The translations under genes were made by a program, and so were the position numbers. A stretch of 64,000 nucleotides of DNA, taken from an uncultured Lachnospiraceae bacterium. Its GTDB lineage: Bacteria > Bacillota > Clostridia > Lachnospirales > Lachnospiraceae. Below are positions 8,794 through 18,350 of this stretch, piece after piece. How positions within the stretch are numbered: the stretch's first letter is position 1; every line of letters starts with the position of its first letter. The stretch lies in assembly GCA_910584845.1 (NCBI GenBank), contig CAJUDH010000003.1, positions 62,001 to 126,000 on the forward strand, given 5' to 3'. Under the pieces are notes generated by a model, which was given only the letters and a program-made list of their open reading frames with translations, searched no databases and had not been told where the DNA came from.

Positions 8794-8942
8794 CTCTTTG
8801 CACCTCCTATGAGAATTATGTTTTATGGCATGGATGGAAGCAATGCCATAATTATTGTAACACAAAACAAGAAAATGGTGATAGGCATTTTTATAAAATT
8901 TTTGACATTTTACAAACAGCCGCCGTAGGCCGCAAGGAGGCA

Positions 8943-9671
8943 TTAATCTTTGTACAGCTGAGGATAGATTTCTTCCGCCAGCAGTTCTACGTAGGACGGG
9001 TCGGTGAAATCGTGGTTGGTAATAAGGATGTCCTGGATCAGGCCGTAGCGTTTTAAGCTGAATTCTTCCGGGCTTAAGGGTTCCTGGTATTCCTCACGCA
9101 GCTGGGCATCCAGCCGTGCGGCGGTATAGTTGCCTAAAAACCAGCCAATAGCCTGGCGTATGCCGTCTTCCTCGGCAGAGATTTGGCCTTGGACTTCTTT
9201 GGCGGATTTGACGGTTTTTGCGGCAACGGCCAAAGCAGCCAACGCCATTGCGGTGATAATGCATAAGGCAGGGACGCCGACGGGGAGCTTCAGGATGCCG
9301 GTCCAGCACAAGAGGGAAAAAACCAAAAGGGCGCCCCCCACAAAAAAGAATGCAGAGGCAGAGGATTTTAAGTCGTCATATTTTTGTGATTTTTTCACAT
9401 ACACATGGGAGGGTTCTGGCCTATGGGTGGATTTTGGCGGTTCCTGGCCGGCGGCCGGACCTTCCTGGGTTTCGGCTATGGCCGCTTGCCAAGCCTCATA
9501 TTCCTTTTGCTGTTCTTCATATTCTGCCTGTTTTAAGGCCAGGGCTTTTTCTTGTTCCTGGCGCTTTTTAGCCAGGGCGGCTTCCTTGGATTCTTCCAGC
9601 GGGCCGCCGCAGTCGCTGCACACGGTGATCCCGTCTATAAATTCCATATCACATTTGGGGCAATAAGGCAT
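8943..9671 (-). CDS. Zinc-ribbon membrane protein of unknown function
   Basis: The 242-aa product starts at ATG 9671 behind AGGAGG. It opens with a zinc ribbon, MPYCPKCDMEFIDG followed by CSDCGGPL, with four Cys ligands. A charged coiled coil (about residues 30-65, rich in Glu, Gln, Ala) and a Pro-rich spacer follow. Two adjacent hydrophobic helices (about 108-130 and 132-152) make a membrane hairpin, and the C-terminal 85 residues are soluble and acidic. Proteins of this build are common in Lachnospiraceae and have no established role. It faces the same way as the PepSY gene 150 bases downstream and could share its transcript. Confidence 0.7.
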   Translation of the reverse strand: MPYCPKCDMEFIDGITVCSDCGGPLEESKEAALAKKRQEQEKALALKQAEYEEQQKEYEAWQAAIAETQEGPAAGQEPPKSTHRPEPSHVYVKKSQKYDDLKSSASAFFFVGGALLVFSLLCWTGILKLPVGVPALCIITAMALAALAVAAKTVKSAKEVQGQISAEEDGIRQAIGWFLGNYTAARLDAQLREEYQEPLSPEEFSLKRYGLIQDILITNHDFTDPSYVELLAEEIYPQLYKD

Positions 9672-9850
9672 AATTATAGTCCTCCTTCCGCTGCTATTAT
9701 AAGCCACTTGGGGGCATTCGTCCAGCAAATTTGAAAATTATGCTTCCATTTACCCGGAAAATACGATAGAATAAAAAGCGCGGCATAAAAGTAGATTAAG
9801 GTATATGCGAAAGAGGCCGTGAGAATTTTGGAAAGCCCGGGAGGCGCGTG

Positions 9851-11638
9851 ATGAAGACCACCGTATTGTTGAAACGTTTTTTACCTTATTATAAAAAATA
9901 TAAGAAAATTATGGTATTTGACCTGTTGTGTGCGTCATTGACCACTGTGTGCGAAATGGTCCTCCCGATGTTGCTCCGGCATATTACCAACCAGGGGATG
10001 AGCAACTTAGCGTCCCTTACGGTGGGGGCCATCGTAAAGATCGGGGGGGTTTATTTTGCCTTGCGGATTATCGACGGTTTGGCGGCGTTTTATATGGCTT
10101 ACACGGGCCACATTATGGGGGCTTTTATTGAGACGGACATGAGGCAGGATGCCTTTGAACATTTGCAGAAGCTGTCCGACAGCTATTTTAACAATACGAA
10201 AGTTGGGCAGATCATGTCCCGGATTACCAGCGACCTGTTTGACGTGACCGAATTTGCCCATCATTGCCCGGAAGAGTTTTTTATTGCCTTATTAAAGGCA
10301 CTGGTTTCCTTTCTTGTATTGTCCGGGATCAATGTTAAGCTTACCCTGATTATTTTTGCCTTTATCCCGGTTATGATTTTGTCCTGTTCTTATTTTAACA
10401 TGCGGGTAAAAAAAGCATTCCGGAAGCAGCGCCGGCAGATCGGGGAATTAAATGCCCGGATCGAGGATAATTTGTTGGGCAACCGGGTGGTGCGGGCCTT
10501 TGCGAACCAAGATATTGAAATTGAGAAATTTCGCCAGGACAATCAGGCATTTCTGCGGATTAAAAGGGAAACCTATTTATATATGGCGTCTTTTCAGGAC
10601 ACGGTCCGGATGTTCGACGGTTTGATGTATGTGGTGGTAATCGTGGCCGGCGGTATCTTTATGGTAAAAGGAAAAATCGAGCCGGGGGACCTGGTAGCGT
10701 TTACTTTATATGTAACCACCTTGTTGGCCACGATCCGGCGGATTATTGAATTTGCCGAACAGTTTCAGAGGGGTATGACCGGGATTGAACGGTTTGTAGA
10801 GATTATGGATTCCACCGTGGAAATCCTGGATGAGCCGGGGGCGTCGCCCCTTACCGAGGTAAAAGGCAACATCCGGTTTGACCATGTAAGCTTTGAATAC
10901 CCCGACGACCACAATTCCGTGCTCAAGGATGTCAGCCTGTCTATCCGGCCGGGGGAGCGGATTGCCTTGGTGGGGCCGTCCGGTGGGGGGAAAACTACAT
11001 TGTGTAATTTGATCCCGCGTTTTTACGACGCGACCAGCGGGGAAATCTGCATTGACGGGCGGGAATTAAAAGGGATTACCCTAGAGAGCCTCCGTACCCA
11101 TATCGGCATTGTCCAACAGGACGTTTATTTGTTTTCCGGAACGGTGTATGACAATATTTCTTACGGCAGGCCCAAAGCGTCCCGGGAAGAAGTGGTCCAG
11201 GCGGCGAAGATGGCCGGGGCCCATGAATTTATTTCCCAATTAAAAGACCAGTACGACACCTATGTGGGGGAGCGGGGGGTAAAACTGTCCGGAGGGCAAA
11301 AGCAGCGGATCAGCATTGCCAGGGTATTTTTGAAAAATCCGGCAATTTTAATTTTGGATGAAGCCACTTCGGCATTGGATAACGAAAGCGAGCAGTTGGT
11401 AAACCGCTCCCTGGACCGGCTGGCAGAAGGGAGGACTACCCTGACGATCGCCCATAGGCTGACGACCATTCAAAACGCAGACCGGATTTTAGTGCTGTCG
11501 GAAGGGCGGATTGCCGAGGAAGGCAGCCACAAAGAATTGTTGGAGCAAAAAGGGATCTATTACCAGCTTTATATGTCCGTGCAGGGCCAGGAATTGGGCG
11601 GTGCCCGGGATGGGGAGGACGGGCTGGCATATATATAA
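9851..11638 (+). CDS. ABC transporter, fused permease and ATPase (exporter type)
   Basis: This 595-aa half-transporter has an N-terminal six-helix exporter membrane domain (about residues 15-320) and a C-terminal nucleotide-binding domain. In the latter are Walker A GPSGGGKTT (about 377-385), Q-loop IVQQDVYLFSG, signature LSGGQKQR, Walker B ILILDEATSALD and the switch IAHRL. It resembles MdlB/LmrA-type multidrug or lipid exporters and would act as a homodimer, since no partner gene is adjacent. ATG 9851 lies six bases after GGGAGG; a GTG one codon earlier is too close. The substrate cannot be predicted. Confidence 0.92.
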   Translation: MKTTVLLKRFLPYYKKYKKIMVFDLLCASLTTVCEMVLPMLLRHITNQGMSNLASLTVGAIVKIGGVYFALRIIDGLAAFYMAYTGHIMGAFIETDMRQDAFEHLQKLSDSYFNNTKVGQIMSRITSDLFDVTEFAHHCPEEFFIALLKALVSFLVLSGINVKLTLIIFAFIPVMILSCSYFNMRVKKAFRKQRRQIGELNARIEDNLLGNRVVRAFANQDIEIEKFRQDNQAFLRIKRETYLYMASFQDTVRMFDGLMYVVVIVAGGIFMVKGKIEPGDLVAFTLYVTTLLATIRRIIEFAEQFQRGMTGIERFVEIMDSTVEILDEPGASPLTEVKGNIRFDHVSFEYPDDHNSVLKDVSLSIRPGERIALVGPSGGGKTTLCNLIPRFYDATSGEICIDGRELKGITLESLRTHIGIVQQDVYLFSGTVYDNISYGRPKASREEVVQAAKMAGAHEFISQLKDQYDTYVGERGVKLSGGQKQRISIARVFLKNPAILILDEATSALDNESEQLVNRSLDRLAEGRTTLTIAHRLTTIQNADRILVLSEGRIAEEGSHKELLEQKGIYYQLYMSVQGQELGGARDGEDGLAYI

Positions 11639-11680
11639 AACCAGGGAAAAGGAAAATGGCTGATAAATGGAGGGATTAAT

Positions 11681-12547
11681 ATGAAGACGGCAATTGTGAC
11701 AGACAGCAATAGTGGCATTACCCAAAGCCAGGCGGAGGAGTTAGGGCTTTTTGTGCTGCCCATGCCCTTTATGATCAACGGGGAAACTTTTGAAGAGGAC
11801 ATCAGCCTGACCCAGCAAGAATTTTACGGGCGTTTGGCCGGCGATGCGGATATTTCTACGTCCCAGCCATCCCCGGAAACGGTGACTGCCTTATGGGACA
11901 GGTTGCTGGGGGAATATGACGGGATTGCCCATATCCCCATGTCCAGCGGTTTGAGCAGTTCCTGCCAGACGGCCATGATGCTGGCAGAAGATTATGGCGG
12001 GCGGGTACAAGTGGTTGACAACCGGAGGATCTCCGCAACCCAGCGGCAGTCCGCGTTGGACGGTATGGCCATGGCAGCCCGCGGGATGGATGCAGGGCAA
12101 ATAAAAGAAGAGCTGGAGCGGACCAGTATGGATTCCAGCATCTATATTACCATAGATACCTTGAAATACCTGAAAAAAGGGGGGAGGATTACCCCGGCGG
12201 CAGCGGCTTTGGGTACGCTGCTGCGCATAAAGCCCGTGCTTCAGATCCAAGGGGAGAAGCTGGATGCGTTTTCAAAAGCAAGGACCATGAAACAGGCCAA
12301 AACTACCATGCTTTCCGCCGTGGCCCAGGATCTGCAAAACCGGTTTGGGGATCCGGGGGCGGAGCGCACCTGGCTGGCGGTAGCCCATACTTGCAATGAG
12401 GAAGCGGCAGGGGAGCTAAAGGAGGAACTGCGACAGCTTTACCCCAAGACGCCAAAGATTATCATTGCCCCCTTATCTTTAAGCGTTGCCTGCCATATTG
12501 GACCGGGGGCGTTGGCGATTACCATGGCCAAATGCCTGGATATATAA
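11681..12547 (+). CDS. DegV family fatty-acid-binding protein
   Basis: This 288-aa protein matches the DegV/FakB family, which binds a fatty acid and presents it to the kinase FakA for phosphorylation. Typical features are the N-terminal IVTDSNSGI, the TSQPSPETV loop (about residues 62-70), the IPMSSGLSSSCQTA segment and the KKGGRITPAAAALGTLL motif. A FakA gene is not in the window, so the partner lies elsewhere. Its gene starts after GGAGGGATTAAT, 42 bases downstream of the ABC exporter, and is likely on the same transcript. Confidence 0.92.
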   Translation: MKTAIVTDSNSGITQSQAEELGLFVLPMPFMINGETFEEDISLTQQEFYGRLAGDADISTSQPSPETVTALWDRLLGEYDGIAHIPMSSGLSSSCQTAMMLAEDYGGRVQVVDNRRISATQRQSALDGMAMAARGMDAGQIKEELERTSMDSSIYITIDTLKYLKKGGRITPAAAALGTLLRIKPVLQIQGEKLDAFSKARTMKQAKTTMLSAVAQDLQNRFGDPGAERTWLAVAHTCNEEAAGELKEELRQLYPKTPKIIIAPLSLSVACHIGPGALAITMAKCLDI

Positions 12548-12565
12548 AAGAAAAGGTTAAGGGAA

Positions 12566-14035
12566 GTGGATAGGGGCAGGATGAAAAATGAGGCAAAAAG
12601 AAGGCGGTTTTTTCACAGGCCGGATATTACAGTCAGTTTAAGCATCCCCATGGCCGTGTTGCTGGTCCTGTTTGGGATGATCCCCACATTGTTGTGCACC
12701 CAGGTGCTCATAAGTTCCCTGCGGCAGAGCCATATGGATTCCAGGATGGTGGAAGTACAGAACCAATGCCAGATATTAAGCAGTAAAATGACCCGGACCG
12801 GCTACCTTCGGGGAGAGAATAAAGACGGGGCCATGGACAATGAAATCCAGACCCTGGCAGATGTCTATAACGGTCGGATCGTGGTGGTCAACCGGGATTT
12901 CAGGATTGTCCAGGACACATTCCACATAGCGGAAAAAAGGCTTATGGTGGCGGAAGAAGTGATCCGCTGTTTCCAGGGGGAGAGCAGCAGCAAATATAAC
13001 AAGGACAAACACTATTTTGCCCAGGCAGTCCCTATCTATGATACTGCGCCGGTAAACGGGATCGAGGGCGTGCTGGTGATTACCGCTTCAACAGAAGGCA
13101 TTTTATCTTTGCTGGACGCAATGTTGGACAAAGCGGTGTTTTTAGAGCTGTTGGTGTTTTTAATCCTTATCCTGGCTGCCATGACGGCGGTAAAAATGCT
13201 TTTGAAGCCATTTAAGGAGTTTCAAAAGAAGCTGAACCTGGTAGCGGCAGGCGCGCTGGACACGGATATCAGCGCCAACGGATACAGGGAGACCCAGGAT
13301 ATTTCGCGGGCGGTGGGCATTACCTTGTCAAAATTAAAAGAGGTGGACCAGTCCCGCCAGGAATTTGTGTCGAATGTTTCCCATGAATTAAAAACCCCTA
13401 TCACTTCCATCCGGGTGCTGGCAGATTCGCTTATGGGGATGGAGGAAGCCCCCATGGAGCTGTACCGGGAGTTTATGGAGGACATTTCCTACGAGATTGA
13501 CCGGGAGAGCAAAATTATCGACGATTTGCTGTCGCTGGTAAAAATGGATAAATCTGAGGCAGAACTAAATATCGCCCAGGTGGATATTCATGTGTTGGTT
13601 AAGCAAATATTAAAACGGCTGCGGCCCATTGCCAATAAACGGAAGGTGGAGCTGATCCTGGCCAGCATCCGGGAAGTGACGGCAGACGTAGACGAGATGA
13701 AATTATCTTTGGCTATCAGCAACTTGGTGGAAAACGCCATTAAGTATAATACGCCTGAGGGGTGGGTACGGGTGACGGTAGATGCGGACCATAAGTTTTT
13801 TTACGTGAAGGTGGCAGATTCCGGCATTGGCATCCCCGAGGCAGAACACGACCATATTTTCGAAAGGTTTTACCGGGTGGACAAGGCCCGCTCCCGGGCA
13901 ACGGGCGGCAGCGGCTTGGGGCTTTCCATCACCCGCAACGTGGTTTTAATGCATAAAGGGGCTATTTTACTTAACAGCAAGGCGGGAGAGGGAAGTACCT
14001 TTACGTTGAGGATCCCTTTAAATTACATTGCCTAA
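12566..14035 (+). CDS. Membrane sensor histidine kinase without adjacent response regulator
   Basis: This 489-aa protein has a transmembrane helix at about residues 27-50, an extracellular sensor of about 130 residues, a second helix near 190-210, and a HAMP-like linker. The HisKA box VSHELKTPITSIR carries the phospho-acceptor His273. The ATPase domain shows NLVENAIKYN (N box), DSGIGIPE (G1), FERFYRVDKARS (F box) and GGSGLGLSI (G2). The start is GTG 12566 or ATG 12581; neither has an ideal binding site. No response regulator gene is next to it. The downstream GerMN lipoprotein gene is close enough to be co-transcribed and may be its sensory partner. Confidence 0.92.
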   Translation: MDRGRMKNEAKRRRFFHRPDITVSLSIPMAVLLVLFGMIPTLLCTQVLISSLRQSHMDSRMVEVQNQCQILSSKMTRTGYLRGENKDGAMDNEIQTLADVYNGRIVVVNRDFRIVQDTFHIAEKRLMVAEEVIRCFQGESSSKYNKDKHYFAQAVPIYDTAPVNGIEGVLVITASTEGILSLLDAMLDKAVFLELLVFLILILAAMTAVKMLLKPFKEFQKKLNLVAAGALDTDISANGYRETQDISRAVGITLSKLKEVDQSRQEFVSNVSHELKTPITSIRVLADSLMGMEEAPMELYREFMEDISYEIDRESKIIDDLLSLVKMDKSEAELNIAQVDIHVLVKQILKRLRPIANKRKVELILASIREVTADVDEMKLSLAISNLVENAIKYNTPEGWVRVTVDADHKFFYVKVADSGIGIPEAEHDHIFERFYRVDKARSRATGGSGLGLSITRNVVLMHKGAILLNSKAGEGSTFTLRIPLNYIA

Positions 14036-14087
14036 ATGTTCAGATACGATCCAAAGCCGGGATGCCGGCCCTAACGGAGGACGAGGA

Positions 14088-15071
14088 ATGAAACGGTTGC
14101 TACGATGTAGGCTGCTGCTTTTGCTGGCAGCTGTGTGGCTGGGGATGAGCGGATGCCAGAGGAGTGAAAAGCAGCTGGAGGACGGGGAACGCTTGTATCA
14201 AGTCTATTACTTAAATTCGGTTATGACCCGCCTGTCCCCTATAGAATATCCGACCAGGACCGAGGATACGGAACTGTTGATACAAGAATTGATGGACCGG
14301 TTTATGAACGTGCCGACGAACTTGGATTCCCAGGCAGCCTTGTCAGAGAAAGTGGTTTATCAGGGATATAAGCAGGAAGATATGGTGCTTTACCTGTACT
14401 TTGACAATAATTATACCGCCATGGAACCCTACCGCGAGATCCTTTGCCGTGCCGCCCTTGTAAAGACCCTGACCCAAATCCCGGGGATCAATTATATTTC
14501 CATCTACTCCGGGGAGCAGCCGCTGGTAGACACCAAGGGGCAGCTGGTAGGCATGCTGTCGGCTTCCGATTTTCTGGATGGCATTAGCGACGTGAATGCA
14601 TATGAGCGGACGGAGATGACTTTATATTTTACGGACGAAGCCGGCGAATACCTGTTTGCGGAAAAGCGGGAGGTGGTCCACAATATCAATACTTCCGTGG
14701 AAAAGGTGATCCTGGAGGAACTGATTAGCGGGCCGGAACAGCCGGGGCTGGAACCTACCCTGGAGCCGGGGATAAAACTTTTAAATGTGTCGGTGAATGA
14801 AAATGTGTGTTACCTGAATTTTGATTCCGATTTTTTGAATAACCAATTGGAGGTAAAAGATTATATCCCGGTGTATTCCATTGTTAATTCTTTGTCGGAG
14901 CTATCTTCCGTAAACCGGGTGCAAATCAGCATCAACGGGGTACAGAATGCAAAATTCCGCGATTCCATCGAGCTGAATGCCATGTTTGAGCGGAATTTGG
15001 ACTACATTGGGGAGGAAGAGGGCCCTGCTGGTACCGGCCCGATAAATTTGCCGGAAGAAAAGGAGGGATAG
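14088..15071 (+). CDS. GerMN domain lipoprotein
   Basis: The 327-aa product starts at ATG 14088 after AACGGAGGACGAGGA; an upstream in-frame start overlapping the kinase gene lacks a binding site. The signal peptide ends in a lipobox, LGMSGC. Two GerMN (sporulation and spore germination) domains follow, roughly residues 35-180 and 190-310; landmarks are TELLIQELMDRF and VEKVILEELISGP. GerMN domains occur in GerM of spore formers and in LpqB, which acts with the MtrAB sensor system. The gene order kinase-GerMN here parallels MtrB-LpqB, so a role as accessory of the upstream kinase is a reasonable inference. Confidence 0.85.
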   Translation: MKRLLRCRLLLLLAAVWLGMSGCQRSEKQLEDGERLYQVYYLNSVMTRLSPIEYPTRTEDTELLIQELMDRFMNVPTNLDSQAALSEKVVYQGYKQEDMVLYLYFDNNYTAMEPYREILCRAALVKTLTQIPGINYISIYSGEQPLVDTKGQLVGMLSASDFLDGISDVNAYERTEMTLYFTDEAGEYLFAEKREVVHNINTSVEKVILEELISGPEQPGLEPTLEPGIKLLNVSVNENVCYLNFDSDFLNNQLEVKDYIPVYSIVNSLSELSSVNRVQISINGVQNAKFRDSIELNAMFERNLDYIGEEEGPAGTGPINLPEEKEG

Positions 15072-15074
15072 AAG

Positions 15075-17492
15075 ATTAAACGGCCACTGTTGCTTTTGTC
15101 GGCAGGATTCGTACTTGGAGAGGGATGTGGGCTGCTGGGCACCGTGGCGCCCCGCATGATGGCGGGGATTTTGTTAGCAGGGGGATTCGGGGCATTTTCC
15201 TGTTTCCTCGGGATGTGGGATTTAAAAAAGGGAAAGGCCGGCCGCCGGTTCCGGACAGGCAAAAAAGCCCTTACCCACAGAAAAGACAGGAAATTTTTCT
15301 GGCCTTTCCTGTTTTTGGTTTTTTTGTGGGCCGGATATGCACGGGGGCGGCAGGCAGAGGCAGATTGCCGGCGGGAACTGGAACTGGGCCTTGACGGCAA
15401 ACGGGTGGAAGTTTCCGGAACGGTGCTTTCCATACGCAAAAAGGGCGAATCTTTCCTGCTGGTACTGGGGGACTGCGCGGTATTTAGCCCGGGCCGGGGC
15501 AAAGGGCTTGGCAGCCTTGGGCGTGTCCAGGTTTATGTGGATGCAAAAGAAGGGTCCCGGCCCCGGGCCGGGGGGAAGCTTTGGGTGGAAGGCCAGGCCA
15601 GCGCCTATCAAAGGGCAAGGAACCCCGGAGAGTTTGATTATCAGCTGTATTACCGCTCTTTAAAGATGAATTACCGGATTTTCGGCGACCAATGGGAAGG
15701 TATGGGCGGCAGATATGGGTGGTACCGGGACGGTTTATACGAATTGTCCGCTTATGCCGGACATATTTTGGAGCAGGTGGCCGGGCCGGAAGATGCGGGC
15801 ATATTCCAGGCCGCTATTTTGGGGGAGAAATCCGGAATGGATGAGGAAATCCGGAACCTGTACCAAAAAAGCGGGATTTCCCACCTTTTGGCTATCAGCG
15901 GCCTGCACCTGTCCCTGGCCAGTGCGGCGGCTTACAAAGGTTTGCGCAGGCTGGGCCTGGGCTATGGCAAGGCCGGTATTTTGGGCGGCTTTTTTTTGTT
16001 AAGTTTTGCGGTTATGTGCGGCGCGCCGCCTTCGGCGCTGCGCGCACTGGTGATGGTGCTTTGCGGTTTTCTCGCGGCCTATTTGGGGAGGGCTTACGAC
16101 CTGCTTTCCGCATTGGGGCTGGCTGCTTTGCTGCTTTTGTGGGACAGCCCATACAGGCTTTTCCAATCCGGGGTCCAGCTGTCTTTCGGGGCAGCGGCCG
16201 GTATCGGGGGCTTGGGCCCGGAACTGGTCCGGGGGTTTGAAGGGCAGGGAAGCGCCGGACCGGTAAGGAAAACCTTGATTGTTAGCTTTGCCATGCAGAT
16301 GATGACTTTGCCAATAGTCCTCTACCACTTTTTTCAAGTCCCTTTGTACGGCCTTTTTTTGAATCTGCTGGTGGTCCCGCTCATGGGGATTGTCATAGCA
16401 TCCGGTGCGGCGGGGGTTTTTTTGGGAAGTTTTTGCCTGCCTTTGGGGCGGTTTGCCGTTGGAAGCGGCCGCTGTGTTTTAAGGGGGTATGAATCTTTAT
16501 GCCGCCTGTGGGGGATGCTGCCAGGCAGCAGCCAGATTTTGGGCCGGCCCCGGATGGGGCAGGCCGTTGCCTTTTATGGGTTATTGGCAGTGGCGGTATG
16601 GATGTGCCGGAAGGGCAGGAAGCGCCTTTCGGCGTTGACGCTGGTTTTGTCGGCTGCTGCCTTGTTGCCTGTGCCCCTTCGCGGCATGGAAGTAACCTTT
16701 TTGGATGTGGGGCAAGGGGACGGCATCTGCATCCGGACCCGGCAGGGGACTATCCTCGTGGACGCAGGCAGCTCAGACCAGAAAAAGCTGGGCGAGGGCC
16801 GGCTGGAACCCTTCTTAAAAAGCAAAGGGGTACGGTCTGTGGAATATGCAATTGTCAGCCATGGGGACGAAGACCATGTCAGCGGCCTTACCTGGTTGAT
16901 GGAGCATGGGGATATACCGATAAAAAACCTTATTTTGCCTGAGGTGGGTAAAGGGGAGGAACCCTACTGCCGTTTAGAAGCCCTTGCGAAAGGGCAGGGC
17001 GGGGACGTGTCTTGGATGAAGCGGGGGGATCAAATTTTAGCGGGAAGGCTAAAGGTCCATTGCCTGTATCCGGAAGAAGAGGCGCTGCCGGGGGAAGGCC
17101 GCAATGGCCATTCCCTGGTGCTGCAGGTAGATTACGGGGGGTGCCACCTGCTGCTTACAGGCGACATGGGCAGCGGTGGGGAAGAAAGGCTGTTGGACCT
17201 GGAAAAAAGGGAAAACGGGGGCTTTGGCGGTATCGGAAAGGTCCAGGTATTAAAAGTGGCCCATCACGGTTCCCGCTATTCTACCGGCCCTAAGTGGCTG
17301 GACGCCGTGGGGCCGGCCTGGGCGGTGGTTTCTTATGGGGAAGAAAACCGCTATGGGCATCCGGGCCAGGAGGTAATGGAGCGGCTGGAGGACCGGCATA
17401 TAACGGTGTATGAGACGGGGAAAGGCGGGGCAGTCACTTTGCGGACGGACGGGAAAGGGCTGTGGTGGGATCAGTGGATGGACGGCCGTTGA
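15075..17492 (+). CDS. comEC: ComEC/Rec2 DNA-uptake channel with metallo-beta-lactamase domain, apparent AUU start
   Basis: ComEC carries single-stranded DNA across the membrane in natural transformation. The protein has an N-terminal multi-helix region with an OB-like soluble loop (residues about 85-160), the competence domain with many helices (about 220-510; landmarks GISHLLAISGLHLSL and CGAPPSALRALVM), and a C-terminal metallo-beta-lactamase domain (FLDVGQGDGICI, SHGDEDHVSGL, VAHHGSRYS). It is 805 aa if started at ATT 15075, which lies 7 bases after AGGAGGG and gives the family-like beginning Met-Lys-Arg-Pro-Leu. A TAG precedes in frame at 15069, and the next possible starts (CTG 15087, TTG 15090) are 19-22 bases from the binding site. 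Confidence 0.9.
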   Translation: MKRPLLLLSAGFVLGEGCGLLGTVAPRMMAGILLAGGFGAFSCFLGMWDLKKGKAGRRFRTGKKALTHRKDRKFFWPFLFLVFLWAGYARGRQAEADCRRELELGLDGKRVEVSGTVLSIRKKGESFLLVLGDCAVFSPGRGKGLGSLGRVQVYVDAKEGSRPRAGGKLWVEGQASAYQRARNPGEFDYQLYYRSLKMNYRIFGDQWEGMGGRYGWYRDGLYELSAYAGHILEQVAGPEDAGIFQAAILGEKSGMDEEIRNLYQKSGISHLLAISGLHLSLASAAAYKGLRRLGLGYGKAGILGGFFLLSFAVMCGAPPSALRALVMVLCGFLAAYLGRAYDLLSALGLAALLLLWDSPYRLFQSGVQLSFGAAAGIGGLGPELVRGFEGQGSAGPVRKTLIVSFAMQMMTLPIVLYHFFQVPLYGLFLNLLVVPLMGIVIASGAAGVFLGSFCLPLGRFAVGSGRCVLRGYESLCRLWGMLPGSSQILGRPRMGQAVAFYGLLAVAVWMCRKGRKRLSALTLVLSAAALLPVPLRGMEVTFLDVGQGDGICIRTRQGTILVDAGSSDQKKLGEGRLEPFLKSKGVRSVEYAIVSHGDEDHVSGLTWLMEHGDIPIKNLILPEVGKGEEPYCRLEALAKGQGGDVSWMKRGDQILAGRLKVHCLYPEEEALPGEGRNGHSLVLQVDYGGCHLLLTGDMGSGGEERLLDLEKRENGGFGGIGKVQVLKVAHHGSRYSTGPKWLDAVGPAWAVVSYGEENRYGHPGQEVMERLEDRHITVYETGKGGAVTLRTDGKGLWWDQWMDGR

Positions 17493-17548
17493 CCCCTCTG
17501 CCCTTGCGGGCCGGTTTTAAGAAAAGGGGAAAAGGAAAAGAAAATGCA

Positions 17549-17577
17549 TTTTCAAAATTTTTAATGTGTGGTAGAAT
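17549..17577 (+). promoter_or_regulatory. Possible promoter of the Bax-inhibitor-1 gene
   Basis: TTTTCA (17549-17554), 17-base spacer, TAGAAT (17572-17577). The -35 box is weak; the sharply AT-rich stretch between two GC-rich genes supports it. Confidence 0.4.
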
Positions 17578-17624
17578 AGGAGTTAGCTACAAAAATTCGG
17601 TTTCTGTTATGGAAAGGAGAGCTT

Positions 17625-18338
17625 ATGGATTATCAAAATTTAAACCAATACCAGGGGGCTTATGGCGCCGCCCAGGAGCATGAACCACTGAGCCAGTATA
17701 CGGCCAAGACCTTCGGGTGGATGTTCCTCGGCCTGACGGTGACCTTTCTGGTGGCTTTGACAGTCAATGTGACGAAATTAATCTGGCTTGTGGTAATGAC
17801 CCCCATGGCCATCCCGGTGCTGGGGATTTTGGAGCTGGTGGTGGTATTGTATATGTCGTCACAAATCACCAAGGTGTCTGTGGGCATGGCAAGGGGGCTG
17901 TTCCTGACCTATTCCGTGTTAAACGGCATTGTTTTTTCTACCTATTTCCTGATTTACGAATTGCCCAGCATGTTTTTTATTTTCGGGGCCACGGCATTGT
18001 TTTTTGGGGTGATGGCCGCCATCGGCTACGTTACCCGTGCGGATTTAAGCAATCTGAGGAATTTCCTTGTGGGCGGCCTGGCCTTTTTGCTGGTATTTTG
18101 GGTGGCATCCCTGTTTATCAATTTGCAGCAGTTTGAGATGATCGCATGTACGGTGGGTATTTTTATTTTCCTGGTATTCACGGCTTACGATACGCAGAAG
18201 ATCCGGGCTTACCATCAGGCATATGCCTATGACCCCCAGATGGCGAAAAAGGCATCCATTTTTTCTGCTTTGCAGCTTTACCTGGATTTCATTAATTTGT
18301 TCATTTACCTGTTGCGGGTGCTGGGCAGGAAAAAGTAA
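17625..18338 (+). CDS. Bax inhibitor-1/YccA family membrane protein
   Basis: This 237-aa protein has a short soluble N-terminus (TAKTFGWMFLGL is the family opening) and seven hydrophobic helices. The C-terminal part shows the family landmarks TAYDTQKIR and ALQLYLDFINLFIYLLR. BI-1 proteins (TMBIM family; YccA and YbhL in Escherichia coli, YetJ in Bacillus) act as pH-sensitive calcium leak channels or interact with the FtsH protease. The gene starts after AAAGGAGAGCTT and is followed 12 bases later by holA. Confidence 0.93.
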   Translation: MDYQNLNQYQGAYGAAQEHEPLSQYTAKTFGWMFLGLTVTFLVALTVNVTKLIWLVVMTPMAIPVLGILELVVVLYMSSQITKVSVGMARGLFLTYSVLNGIVFSTYFLIYELPSMFFIFGATALFFGVMAAIGYVTRADLSNLRNFLVGGLAFLLVFWVASLFINLQQFEMIACTVGIFIFLVFTAYDTQKIRAYHQAYAYDPQMAKKASIFSALQLYLDFINLFIYLLRVLGRKK

Positions 18339-18350
18339 GCAAGGGGCCTT

